Below are positions 53,001-60,911 of a stretch of DNA of 64,000 nt, one piece after another (position 1 is the first letter of the stretch; each line of letters starts with the position of its first letter). Source of the DNA: CAVZTX01 sp963778375 (lineage in GTDB: Bacteria > Chloroflexota > Ktedonobacteria > Ktedonobacterales > Ktedonobacteraceae); contig CAVZTX010000024.1 in assembly GCA_963778375.1 (NCBI GenBank), forward strand, positions 66,285 to 130,284. The letters are read 5' to 3'. Both the position numbers and the translations under genes were made by a program. Below the pieces are notes generated by a model that was not told the DNA's origin, ran no database searches, and worked only from the letters and a program-made list of their open reading frames with translations.

Positions 53001-54107
53001 TTACACGACTATTACGCTCACACGCTGGATCGCATTGTTACCCATGCCGCGGGCGGTCCAATACTGATCCAGTGGCTGAAGAGTGCCTACACTATCCTGT
53101 GCCCGACAACAAAGCTCATAGGCCCCCGGAGTCAAGGCCTCCCAGCGATAGGACCAGCTCTGCCAGCTATAGGCATTGTGTGGCTCTCCTATCTCCGCCG
53201 GAGCCCAGGTGTCACCACCGTCACAACTCACCTCGACCCGCGTAATGGGGGGGTGCCCAGACCAGGCTCGCCCCCGCAATTCCACTGACCCCCGCTGGAC
53301 CACCCGCGTGCGGGTCAGGAAGTCTGGGATTCCGGGTGGGATGAGCAAGGAGTTGACGTGCATCAAGGTGACAGGCTCGCCCGGCTCAGCGCGCGTTTGA
53401 CTGTATCGGTAGGCCACAGCCTGCTGGTATCCGTCGAAGGGGACTCTCAGGGCGGTGATTGTACGTAGCCACTTGACATGCGCCATACCATACCATCCTG
53501 GCACGATGACTCGCACAGGAGATCCATGCTGTGGCTCAAGTAGTGCCCCATTCATTGCCCACGCCAGTAGGAGGTCATCCTGTTGAGCTACACGCAAGGG
53601 AATGCTGCGCTGGTAGTGTTGATCCACGCCCCCCTCAATCCCATGATCAAGGCCGGTGAAGAGGATCTCGGTCACGTCTTCGCCCACGCCCACCTCCTTC
53701 AGTAGAAGGTGGAGTGGAGTACCTGTCCATTCGGCTGTGCCCACTGCTCCGGTCAACCACGGTTGACTAATTGGACGAGGATGCAGCAGAGCGCGTCCAT
53801 CGCCAGCGCATTCCAGCGTGACGCGCAGGGTCTGCTGGGGGCGCTGTTGCAACTCCTGCAAGGTCAGAGACAAGTGCCGTTGCACCTGTCCATCCACCTC
53901 GAGACGCCAAGCAGTCCCATCCACGATGGGGATGTCGTAGTGGACGAGCGTATAGTGCATACCTGTAGGGGTGACATCGTAGTGAAGGCCCTCCAGGGGT
54001 TGCGCTTTGTTGCGCAAGGCCAGCTGCAACTCTTCCACATGGATCTTCTGGTCTGACTCGAGGCCACTTCCATTACCCACGGTGGGAAGAATCGATTCGC
54101 TCAACAT
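53001..54107 (-). CDS. Molybdopterin-dependent oxidoreductase (sulfite oxidase fold)
   Basis: A 368-residue protein of the sulfite oxidase/YedY family. The molybdenum-cofactor domain has the cysteine ligand in LRVTLECAGDGRALL (about residue 99), then HGIEGG, LAWAMNGALLEPQHGSPVRVIVPGWYG and HVKWL. The C-terminal Mo-co dimerisation domain follows (RAWSGHPPITRVEVSCDGGDTW). There is no Tat signal, so it is probably cytoplasmic. The electron donor is unknown. AGAGGAT lies before the ATG. A hairpin after MaoC lies upstream; MaoC, DUF4242 and YceI are on the same strand. Confidence 0.92.
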   Translation of the reverse strand: MLSESILPTVGNGSGLESDQKIHVEELQLALRNKAQPLEGLHYDVTPTGMHYTLVHYDIPIVDGTAWRLEVDGQVQRHLSLTLQELQQRPQQTLRVTLECAGDGRALLHPRPISQPWLTGAVGTAEWTGTPLHLLLKEVGVGEDVTEILFTGLDHGIEGGVDQHYQRSIPLRVAQQDDLLLAWAMNGALLEPQHGSPVRVIVPGWYGMAHVKWLRTITALRVPFDGYQQAVAYRYSQTRAEPGEPVTLMHVNSLLIPPGIPDFLTRTRVVQRGSVELRGRAWSGHPPITRVEVSCDGGDTWAPAEIGEPHNAYSWQSWSYRWEALTPGAYELCCRAQDSVGTLQPLDQYWTARGMGNNAIQRVSVIVV

Positions 54108-54148
54108 AATGGTATCCTCTTTCTGCTCATGAGAATCCAGGCATAAAT

Positions 54149-54188
54149 TGAGGCACCCGGCGTGCCAGGGGCATCGCCGGGTGCCTCA
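54149..54188. terminator. 14-bp hairpin between MaoC and molybdenum oxidoreductase genes
   Basis: TGAGGCACCCGGCG (54149-54162) is the exact reverse complement of 54175-54188, with a 12-base loop. On the minus strand it follows the MaoC stop by one base. It is followed there by AATTTA, so it may be a weak terminator or a processing site. GGCACCC also occurs in the repeats near 5757. Confidence 0.55.
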
Positions 54189-54593
54189 CTAAATCTGGTG
54201 CCTGTAGACCAATGCGGTACCCTCGAGGCATACGACGCCAACTTGATTGGTGATTATGGTGCGGAGTTCTACGATGGGCTTATCCTCGCGCATGGAGAGG
54301 ACTTCGACCTCCCCTGTGATGGTATCACCAATATACACCGCATTGCGGAAGTTCCAATTTACGTTCAGAAAGACGCTGCCTGGGCCAGGAAGCTGATGTG
54401 CGACAATGGCGTTGAATATGCCCGTAATCACGCCACCCTGTACAATCGGCGCAGGAAATCCTAGGCGGGCAGCCAGGGCTTCATCGTAATGGAGTGCCTG
54501 CCGATCGCCGGTTAATTCGCTGAAAAGTTCAACGTCACGCCGTTCCAACTGTTTCTGTCGTGAGGCTCGCTGCCCAACCTTTATGCTCTCCAT
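54189..54593 (-). CDS. MaoC-family hydratase/dehydratase
   Basis: A 134-residue single hot-dog fold. The catalytic-type motif is FSELTGDRQALHYDEALAARLGFPAPIVQGG, with the Asp and His of R-hydratase/MaoC proteins. It acts on an enoyl-CoA or related thioester. AGAAGGG lies before the ATG. It lies about 90 bases downstream of the DUF4242 gene on the same strand and upstream of the molybdenum oxidoreductase. The combination suggests an oxidative pathway on a short acid or thioester, which is inference. Confidence 0.9.
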   Translation of the reverse strand: MESIKVGQRASRQKQLERRDVELFSELTGDRQALHYDEALAARLGFPAPIVQGGVITGIFNAIVAHQLPGPGSVFLNVNWNFRNAVYIGDTITGEVEVLSMREDKPIVELRTIITNQVGVVCLEGTALVYRHQI

Positions 54594-54683
54594 TTAGCCC
54601 TTCTTGTGTGTTGATGGACTTTTCGCTCTTTCTCATTCCACACAGGGTGAGGCAAAGCGAAATTATATGAGACCTGGGAAGTG

Positions 54684-54935
54684 TTAGATGCCTTCCTGAA
54701 CCTCAATGATTTCGTCGGCTTCCAGGCCGTGGGCTTCTCGGTGGACCCTTGCTGCCGCCTCCTCGCTGGGAGCTTCGACGAGACAGAACACCTTACCGCT
54801 GCCCTCATCAAACCAATACTTCAGGTACTTGACGCCGTACTTTTCCTGTGTCTGTACATCTGCCTCATGGGCGTGCTTGACTGCATCTTCGGTCAGCCCC
54901 TCGACTTTGTGATGGATGTCCATATAAAGTGGCAT
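54684..54935 (-). CDS. DUF4242 protein
   Basis: An 83-residue alpha/beta protein of the DUF4242 family, with HEADVQTQEKYGVKYLKYWFDEGSGKVFCLVEAPSEEAAARVHREAHG. Some members (the Streptomyces SCO4226 type) bind nickel, which is known to me from the family literature. The family motif FCLVEAPS is intact. AAAGGAGATAT lies before the ATG. The 330-base gap upstream holds a short inverted repeat. Confidence 0.85.
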   Translation of the reverse strand: MPLYMDIHHKVEGLTEDAVKHAHEADVQTQEKYGVKYLKYWFDEGSGKVFCLVEAPSEEAAARVHREAHGLEADEIIEVQEGI

Positions 54936-55267
54936 TGCATATCTCCTTTAGTGAGTGTAACAATAATCAGTCGTTCCTCACGAGAGGTCACCTCCTCCTG
55001 TCCTCCACAGTAAAAGTGGAGGTGCTTGCGTTATCTCTCATGCACTGAGAGAGTGAGGCGGGAAAGAGAACCTCTTGTTCATGTCTATAGGGTACCTGAG
55101 CGAGAAGGCACAAACAATATCACCGATATATCATGCGTGATACCTGGACACATGTGATATAACACGATATACATTTTCATCGGGGTCTCCTTTCGTCCCT
55201 TTGGCAAAGAAAGTATCCGCTCCACTTTCATTTTTTCAGATCATCCTTCTCCAAGAGTAGTTTTCTC
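54936..55267. promoter_or_regulatory. Intergenic region with TATCA/TGATA motifs
   Basis: A 332-base gap upstream of DUF4242. It holds TATCA-TGCG-TGATA (55129-55142), a perfect inverted repeat, and further GTGATAT (55154-55160). A 7-bp hairpin (CCTCCAC/GTGGAGG) lies near 55001-55021. A similar TATCAC-GT-GTGATA is upstream of the rhodanese gene. Confidence 0.4.
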
Positions 55268-55832
55268 TCAAGCCGAAGCTTCTCTGGCCTGGATAGTTGC
55301 CAGCGCTTCCACCGGCTTTGTGAGTTCGAGGTCAATGACCAAGGTGATCTCGTCACTGGCGGTCAGGCCACCTCCCGCCAATACCATATTCCACTTCATG
55401 CCCCACTCTTTGCGGTTCACCTTGCCACGTAGACTGAATCCGGCGCTGTAGGTGTTCCAGGGAGTCTGGCTCACTCCGCTGTATTCTCCATCCAATACCA
55501 CTTCTCGCGTGATGTTGCGAATGGTCAGGTCACCAATGAGTTGCCCGTGTTGCGCATCTTGCATGATCACGCGCTTGCTCTTAAAGATGATGTACGGATA
55601 GCGCACTACATCGAAGAAATCTGCCGAGCGAAAGTGTTCATCTCGCTGGGCATTGCGAGTATTCACACTGGCCGCTTCTATCTGAATATCTGTCTTTCGA
55701 GCGGATAATGTCCTGCTCATTGAATTCCACGGTACCGCTAAATTGCTCAAATTCGCCCCGGACTGTCGCCACCATTAGATGCCGACCCGTAAAACCGATG
55801 TAGGTATGTCCAGGATCAAGTTGCCAACTCAT
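55268..55832 (-). CDS. YceI-family lipid-binding protein, apparent +1 frameshift
   Basis: YceI proteins form a lipocalin-like barrel that binds isoprenoids. The first frame (from ATG 55832, with AAAGGAG upstream) reads MSWQLDPGHTYIGFTGRHLMVATVRG through about residue 45, EFNEQDIIRSK. One base on, near 55700, TDIQIEAASVNTRNAQRDEHFRSADFFDV continues the family pattern to 55268. Removing one A or G from TCGAAAGACAG restores it. The whole would be about 187 residues, the usual size. No signal peptide, so it is probably cytosolic. A fourth case of the same kind of break in this window. Confidence 0.88.
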
Positions 55833-55915
55833 GCTTTGTCTCCTTTCGACTGCTTGCCGTCACACGCCTTGGCTGCAAGAGGACGTATGTCTGTCAATAT
55901 CGTTGCTTTGCGTAT

Positions 55916-55931
55916 AGTTGCATATGCAACT
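55916..55931. promoter_or_regulatory. Candidate MarR operator (perfect 16-bp palindrome)
   Basis: AGTTGCATATGCAACT is a perfect palindrome in the 176-base gap between the divergent YceI and MarR genes. It is typical in form for MarR-family operators. The MarR gene has no ribosome site, and TATACT (55996-56001) sits 8 bases before its ATG, so it may be leaderless. Confidence 0.55.
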
Positions 55932-56008
55932 TATTATGAAGTATAGCAGCATGTTGTTGTCTTGTCAATGGTTACATTAACAACTTTTTTTATGCTATAC
56001 TAAGCACT

Positions 56009-56467
56009 ATGAGCGAGGAATATCTTTCAGATCAACATCTTGCAGCTTGGCGCACCTTTCTCAAAGTGCATGCCATCATCATCGATCGCATAGATCACGA
56101 TCTGGTGGCGGCAAAGCTGCCACCACTTTCAACCTATGATGTGCTCATCGAACTATATGAAGCGCCTGAGCATCGGTTGCGCATGCATGAGCTGGCCGAG
56201 CGTGTAGTCTTGAGCAGAAGTGGGTTAACACGCCTGGTTGATCGGCTCGAAGCAGAAGGGTTGTTGCTACGAGATCGCTCTGGAACGGACCGTCGGGGTG
56301 CGTATGCCGTGATTACCGAGCAGGGCATTGCAGTTCTGCGGCAAATGTGGCCAACCTATGCCAGAGGTATTGCTGAGTACTTTGCTCAGTGGTTGACGCT
56401 CGAGGAAGCACGACTTCTGGAATCAGCGTATGGGCGTATCTTGGGGGCTGTTTCCAAGAAGGCTTAA
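56009..56467 (+). CDS. MarR-family transcriptional regulator
   Basis: A 152-residue winged-helix protein: HELAERVVLSRSGLTRLVDRLEAEGLLLRDRSGTDRRGAYAVIT is the DNA-binding part with the wing. It is divergent from YceI and its neighbours, with a perfect palindrome between, so it probably controls them and itself. ATG 56009 follows TATACT closely and has no ribosome site, which suggests leaderless translation. Ligand unknown; the MaoC and oxidoreductase neighbours suggest a small organic acid. Confidence 0.9.
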   Translation: MSEEYLSDQHLAAWRTFLKVHAIIIDRIDHDLVAAKLPPLSTYDVLIELYEAPEHRLRMHELAERVVLSRSGLTRLVDRLEAEGLLLRDRSGTDRRGAYAVITEQGIAVLRQMWPTYARGIAEYFAQWLTLEEARLLESAYGRILGAVSKKA

Positions 56468-56823
56468 ATGCGTGAGCGGCTCACCGGTACGCCCAGTTTC
56501 ACCGACCCATCGTTTCGCTAGTTCTCTCCCTGACGCATATCTCCACCTTTGGCCTATTTCTGTGTCTATTCTGTGCAAACTCCGTCTTTACCCACAAAGG
56601 TTGAGTGCAAAAATACGAACTCCAGATCTTGATCAAGTATGTAAGCATATCACGTGTGATAAGAGCGTGACATAATGGTGCTATTTATTTCAGGCCCTTC
56701 TCCAGCTATGATTCCACAAAGGTGCAGCAATTGCTGATTCGTACTCCAGTGAGCTGTTCGAAGGTGGAGAGTTGTGGTAAGAAGCGGCACGCATGACACC
56801 GCTAATTTTAAGGTAAGGAGATC
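56468..56823. other. Intergenic region with right inverted-repeat arm and operator-like site
   Basis: A 356-base gap. It contains the right arm of the 48-bp inverted repeat (56594-56641) and TATCAC-GT-GTGATA (56648-56661), a 6-bp inverted repeat with 2-base spacer. The latter resembles the motif at 55129-55142. AAGGTAAGGAG precedes the rhodanese ATG. No gene is seen. Confidence 0.5.
56648..56661. promoter_or_regulatory. Candidate regulator site TATCAC-GT-GTGATA
   Basis: A perfect 6-bp inverted repeat with 2-base spacer, 163 bases upstream of the rhodanese ATG. A related TATCA-N4-TGATA lies at 55129-55142. Its form is CRP/FNR- or MarR-like. Which protein binds is unknown. Confidence 0.35.
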
Positions 56824-57678
56824 ATGATGCTTGAGAACAGAGGCTATATTCATCCCGAAGTGCTCGTCGATGTGGAGTGGCTTCAGAGTCATCTGGACGA
56901 TCCCACCGTGCGGGTGATCGAAGTGGATGTCGATAGCACGGCCTACGAGCAGGGGCATATCCCTGGAGCTGTCAACTTCAGGTGGCAAGAGGAATTGCAG
57001 GACCAGGTGATTCGTGCGCCCATAAGTAAGGCGCAATTAGAAGCCCTCCTCAGCCGCATCGGTGTGAGCAATGACACCACGATTGTGCTCTATGGTGATC
57101 ATCACAACTGGTTCGCTGCCTGGACGTTCTGGCTGCTCAAGTACTACGGTCACCAGGATGTGCGCCTGCTTGATGGAGGACGCGTGAAATGGCTGGCTGA
57201 GATGGGTGAAATTACCAGGCAAGTGCCGTCCTACCCGCCTGCTCACTACACGGCGAAAGCCCCGCGCAATGCCATCCGAGCCTTTCGCGATCAGGTCTTG
57301 CTCTCACTTGGATGCAAGAATATTGTCCTGGTGGATGTGCGCTCGCCTGGCGAATACAGTGGAGAGCAGGTGGATGTGGCTGCAATGCCGTGGGAGGAGG
57401 CGAGGCGGGGCGGGCACATACCAGGTGCTGTCAATATTCCCTGGGGAGGATCAGTGCGCGAAGACGATACTTTCAGGTCGTCAGAGGAACTGCGTGCATT
57501 GTATGAGAGCAAGGGCGTTACCTCCAGCAAAGAGGCAATTGTCTATTGTCACGTCGGGGAGCGCAGTAGCCACACCTGGTTCGTGCTGCACTACCTGTTG
57601 GGTTATACGCATGTTCTCCACTACGATGGCTCCTGGAGCGAGTGGGGCAACCTCATCGGCGCACCTATCGAGAAATAA
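56824..57678 (+). CDS. Rhodanese-type sulfurtransferase, two domains
   Basis: A 284-residue thiosulfate or mercaptopyruvate sulfurtransferase. The N-terminal domain (to about residue 140) has VIEVDVDSTAYEQGHIPGAVNF but reads YGDHHNW at the position where the active cysteine would be, as is usual for the inactive domain. The C-terminal domain has VDVRSPGEYSGE and the catalytic YCHVGERSSHTWF, cysteine at about residue 241. Reaction: sulfur transfer to cyanide or another thiophile. It lies 30 bases downstream of a strong ribosome site. Its location next to a sulfite-oxidase-type protein suggests sulfur metabolism, which is inference. Confidence 0.93.
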   Translation: MMLENRGYIHPEVLVDVEWLQSHLDDPTVRVIEVDVDSTAYEQGHIPGAVNFRWQEELQDQVIRAPISKAQLEALLSRIGVSNDTTIVLYGDHHNWFAAWTFWLLKYYGHQDVRLLDGGRVKWLAEMGEITRQVPSYPPAHYTAKAPRNAIRAFRDQVLLSLGCKNIVLVDVRSPGEYSGEQVDVAAMPWEEARRGGHIPGAVNIPWGGSVREDDTFRSSEELRALYESKGVTSSKEAIVYCHVGERSSHTWFVLHYLLGYTHVLHYDGSWSEWGNLIGAPIEK

Positions 57679-57864
57679 ACTCATGAGTATAGCACTCGTG
57701 ATACGGACGTGATATATCCGTGCTATTCTTTTCGCCACTCACCCGGGATATGATACTACTGGAAAAAGAAATTTCCGACTTGAACCGCTCGTTCACGAAC
57801 TTTCAATATGATGATGCTGAAAAATTGTTTCAATGTCAAATACTAACAAAAGGAAAAGAAAAAT

Positions 57865-57999
57865 ATGCTAACTTTATACCTCCTCTTTATTGCATTGCTC
57901 ATACTTGGCGTAATTGCTGGCCGTTGGGGAGCCAATAGTGCTGACGGGATCAACAGCCCCGAGTGGCAACGACGCCAGGATTGGCCTGGCTTTCATTGA
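57865..57999 (+). CDS. 44-residue membrane peptide
   Basis: ATG 57865 encodes MLTLYLLFIALLILGVIAGR and then WGANSADGINSPEWQRRQDW PGFH-type tail: one hydrophobic helix and a conserved-looking polar end rich in W. AAAAGGA lies 9 bases upstream. It is shorter than the usual size limit for gene calling. No family known to me. The overlapping frame from 57720 on + lacks a ribosome site and is less likely. Confidence 0.6.
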   Translation: MLTLYLLFIALLILGVIAGRWGANSADGINSPEWQRRQDWPGFH

Positions 58000-58098
58000 T
58001 CCTGTCACAGATGCCATCGAGCTTTGAGCTTTTTATGTTTAGGCGAATATCGCAAGGAAATCTCTTATGCAAAAATCCCAGTTAAGGAGGCGAAAGCC

Positions 58099-58770
58099 AT
58101 GTTAAAAGAAAACATACATCATACAAACAATCTAGAAAAGTCCGAAAGCATACACACCTCTCGTATTAAAACGTATAAAACGGCAGCAGGGCCATTATTC
58201 CTGCGAAGTTGCTGTTCCCCCTCATTTGTAGAGCAATTGAAAGCGGATGAAGGTCTGCGTGCCTTTGCCCGCCTTCCCGAACGTGAGCATCAACTGCTGC
58301 TCTCGATTGCTCAATACCCTGGGAGTAGACTCACGCTAGCCTACACTGCTTCAGGCATTATTGTCGGTCAGGTTTCCCTTGCACCGTTGGATAATGGGTG
58401 GGAGGACATCGGGAACGCCTATGAGATCGGGGTTGAGGTCAGTTCAAGGTGGCGCGAACTCGGTCTCGCGCACCAACTGCTCTCTCTGGCCCTTGAGTTT
58501 GAAACCGTTGAAGAGTCTGTGATCGTCGGTCTGGGGCTTTCCTGGCACTGGGATTATGCAGGAGTGGGCATTTCACCTTTCCAGTATCGCGAGATGATCG
58601 CCCGGCTTTTCGCGGCCCATGGTTTTGCCGAATACCTGACCTCAGAGGCCAATATCCGTATGGACCCGGCCAACATCCTGGTAGCTCGCCTTGGCAGCCG
58701 CATGGATGGAGTGAGCATGAACCGCTTTTTCGAGCGACTGCTCGAGTCAGAGACACTGCCAGGGCTTTAG
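58099..58770 (+). CDS. AcuA-like GNAT acetyltransferase
   Basis: A 223-residue GNAT protein resembling Bacillus AcuA, which acetylates and inactivates acetyl-CoA synthetase. The N-terminal segment RSCCSPSFVEQLKADEGLRAFARLPEREHQ is a family region. The GNAT core has EIGVEVSSRWRELGLAHQLL. The C-terminal WHWDYAGVGISPFQYREMI and DPANILVARLG also fit AcuA. ATG 58099 has AAGGAGG 8 bases upstream; the longer frame to 58024 has none. Its first 80 residues and leader are duplicated at 59909-60150. No acs or acetoin genes are next to it. Confidence 0.82.
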   Translation: MLKENIHHTNNLEKSESIHTSRIKTYKTAAGPLFLRSCCSPSFVEQLKADEGLRAFARLPEREHQLLLSIAQYPGSRLTLAYTASGIIVGQVSLAPLDNGWEDIGNAYEIGVEVSSRWRELGLAHQLLSLALEFETVEESVIVGLGLSWHWDYAGVGISPFQYREMIARLFAAHGFAEYLTSEANIRMDPANILVARLGSRMDGVSMNRFFERLLESETLPGL

Positions 58771-58783
58771 AGAGGAGGTTCCC

Positions 58784-58873
58784 ATGCGCGAGTTGCTCAT
58801 GGTCGCCGAGTGGGGAAATTCGATACCTGAAAGACGATGTTTTATCACGAAGAAGAAAAGGAAAATGATATGA
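58784..58873 (+). CDS. 29-residue open frame coupled to the lipoprotein gene
   Basis: AGAGGAGG lies 5 bases before ATG 58784, a very strong ribosome site. The product MRELLMVAEWGNSIPERRC and more ends at TGA 58871-58873, overlapping the lipoprotein ATG (58870) as ATGA. It may be a leader peptide that couples translation of the lipoprotein, or the remains of a longer gene. No family known. Confidence 0.4.
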   Translation: MRELLMVAEWGNSIPERRCFITKKKRKMI

Positions 58874-59190
58874 AGAAACGATTGATTATTGGTCTTGCTA
58901 GCTGCATGCTGATCCTATCAGCATGTGGCACCGTCCTGGGAGCCATTACAAGCTCAAGCAACCCGGTGGCTCACTCCACAGTACCTATCGCCGCAACTAG
59001 CACGCAAACCACTTGCTCCATCCTTCGAGAACGGCAGGTCCAACTTCAGCAGGCAACCAAAGTGGCACAAGCTCGACTTTCTGCTGCACATGAAGATTTC
59101 CGCAAAGCAGAGGTAGCAGAAAAGCAACTCATCGAGCTGCATGAACTCAATACGGAGGCTCAGGAGCAGGAGCAAATGAACAAGTGCTAA
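58870..59190 (+). CDS. Small lipoprotein with coiled-coil part
   Basis: A 106-residue protein. MKKRLIIGLASCMLILSAC is a lipoprotein signal peptide with lipobox LSAC, so Cys19 would be lipidated and the protein held on the outer face of the membrane. A Ser/Thr-rich spacer leads to a helical stretch (RQVQLQQATKVAQARLSAAHEDFRKAEVAEKQLIELHELN) with the pattern of a coiled coil. No family is recognised. AAGGA lies 8 bases before ATG 58870; the longer frame to 58837 lacks one. Confidence 0.8.
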   Translation: MKKRLIIGLASCMLILSACGTVLGAITSSSNPVAHSTVPIAATSTQTTCSILRERQVQLQQATKVAQARLSAAHEDFRKAEVAEKQLIELHELNTEAQEQEQMNKC

Positions 59191-59453
59191 TCCGCTGAAT
59201 GAACGGGCTTGCATATTGATGTTGGTGGCGAATTCAAAAATCCAGCCTTAAATCTGTGAGATAAGAAGTCAGAATCATGTTCAGTTTAACAATTCATCAC
59301 TAATATCGCCTAGTACAAAAACCATTCAAAGAAAAATATCGTAACGAGCCGGATGCTGCATGAATAACCCTCACGAATGGTGAAGAAGGAGGGCTCTTCC
59401 TCTGCTCATCCGGGTTATTCCCAAAACTGTCTCTTGGTACGAAAGGAACAGCT

Positions 59454-59909
59454 ATGACAACTTCTCGGGAAGTTTCCAGCACGAAGCGTGAAATTGACGC
59501 CCTCACGCTCGCTTTTTTCAGAACGGTCTCCTTCTCTGAAGGAAACAAACCAAGCTATCAAAACCTGTACCAGCTCTTCATCAAGAGCGGGCAACTCATT
59601 AAAACGAGTGCAGCCACGCCCGAAATATCCACCGTTCGTCAATTTATCGAACCTCGCCAACTCATGGTTGATTTAGACGAATTAACTGACTTCTTTGAAG
59701 TTGAAACCGCGGAGGTTACGGAAATGTTCGGGAATGTCGCTCAACGTTTTAGCACCTATAAAAAATACGGAATCAACAAGGGAGCGGCATTTGAAGGCCG
59801 AGGCATCATCTCGATGCAGTTTATCAGGACAGAGACCGGATGGAAAATAAGCTCCATGGCTTGGGATGATGAACGATCAGGGCTGACTGTTCCAGATCGA
59901 TACAAGTAA
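59454..59909 (+). CDS. NTF2-like (SnoaL/DUF4440-type) protein
   Basis: A 151-residue cytosolic protein with the cone-shaped NTF2-like fold by pattern: LTLAFFRTVSF, YQNLYQLFIKSGQLIKTS, then beta strands to GRGIISMQFIRTETGWKISSMAWDDE, the typical final strands. The function is unknown. AAAGGAACAG precedes the ATG. It ends right at the start of the duplicated AcuA leader. Confidence 0.75.
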   Translation: MTTSREVSSTKREIDALTLAFFRTVSFSEGNKPSYQNLYQLFIKSGQLIKTSAATPEISTVRQFIEPRQLMVDLDELTDFFEVETAEVTEMFGNVAQRFSTYKKYGINKGAAFEGRGIISMQFIRTETGWKISSMAWDDERSGLTVPDRYK

Positions 59910-59950
59910 AGGAAATCTCATGTAAAAATCCACTTAAGGAGGCAAAAATC

Positions 59951-60232
59951 ATGTTACAAGAAAAAATGCATTATGCAAACGATCCAGAGCAGTCTGAAAG
60001 CATACGCATCTCTCGTATCAAAATGTATAAGACGGCAGCAGAGCCATTATTCCTGCGAAGTTGCTGTTCCCCCTCATTTGTAAAGCAGTTGAAAGCGGAT
60101 GAAGGTCTGCGTGCCTTTGCTCGCCTTCCCGAACGTGAGCATCAACTATTGTCGTGCCTCGCAGCCCTCGCCCCTGTGGATAGTGAGGCCCATTTTCGTT
60201 CAGGGGCGATTGACTGCGTGGTAGGGATGTAG
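59951..60232 (+). pseudogene. Truncated copy of the AcuA-like gene
   Basis: ATG 59951 with AAGGAGG upstream encodes a protein whose first 70 residues match the AcuA-like protein at 58099 at about 80% (SESIRISRIKMYKTAAEPLFLRSCCSPSFVKQLKADEG...). Similarity breaks after EHQLL (about 60152), and a different tail of about 26 residues follows. The leader (from 59909) is also duplicated. It lacks the catalytic GNAT core. An imperfect inverted repeat (CGCAGCCCTCGCCCCTG / CAGGGGCGATTGACTGCG) lies at 60157-60220, at the break. Confidence 0.75.
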
Positions 60233-60244
60233 AACGGCGAAGGT

Positions 60245-60688
60245 TTATATGTTTCCGGGGAGATAGCGGTGGTATTCAGGGCGGGGGCCGTTGTATTCAG
60301 GGGTGGTATGTTCGGCGAAGATGATGGTTTTGATGTTGCCACGTACGGTGAAGTCGGCGACGACACGCATCCAGCGGGGCGAGAGGAGGGCGACGAGGTC
60401 GTTGAGGATGGTGTTGGTTGCGGCTTCGTGACTGATTTGGCGGTTGCGATACTTGTTGATGTAGAGTTTGAGGCTCTTTAGCTCGACCACGTGGGTATCG
60501 GGTACGTAGTCAATGATGATGGTCGCGAAGTCAGGGAAGCCTGAGCGGGGGCAGAGGCAGGTGAATTCGGGTATCTCCATGTGTGCTACGTAGTCGCGCT
60601 CAGGGTTTGAATTGGGCCATGCTTCTAGTTGAGTTGATTCGATTTCTTCGGTGCCGTATTTGCCGGGTGTGCGTGTTTGTGTGTCCAT
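60245..60688 (-). CDS. queF: NADPH-dependent 7-cyano-7-deazaguanine reductase
   Basis: QueF reduces preQ0 to preQ1 in queuosine synthesis. The 147-residue form has the catalytic cysteine in FTCLCPRSGFPDFATI, the QueF-specific motif ELKSLKLYINKYRNR, and the conserved VVADFTVRGN and IFAEH, all in order. It matches the short unimodular type. ATG 60688 is taken as start; the frame extends to 60814 with low-complexity Asn/Gln sequence. TAGGAGC lies 13 bases upstream, rather far. With yhhQ at 44 kb it suggests the cell both makes and imports queuosine precursors. Confidence 0.93.
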   Translation of the reverse strand: MDTQTRTPGKYGTEEIESTQLEAWPNSNPERDYVAHMEIPEFTCLCPRSGFPDFATIIIDYVPDTHVVELKSLKLYINKYRNRQISHEAATNTILNDLVALLSPRWMRVVADFTVRGNIKTIIFAEHTTPEYNGPRPEYHRYLPGNI

Positions 60689-60911
60689 GAGTGGTTCGGT
60701 TGCTCCTATGTTGTTGGTTGCGGTTGGATTAGAGCCGTTTTGTTGTTGCCTATGTGGCTGATTGTTTAGAAATGATGGCTCTATGCTGTTGTTGGATTGA
60801 GGACATGGTAGCACAAGGTAGGGTGTTGTACAAGTGCTACGACTGATGTGGGATGAAGCCGCAGAGTCAATAGTGAGTTTTGAAAATGAATCAGGATACG
60901 TGGGGTTGGGT

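Noticed and set aside
57720..57938. 72-residue frame overlapping the 44-residue membrane peptide
   Set aside because: No ribosome site and irregular composition; the other frame has both a ribosome site and a hydrophobic helix.
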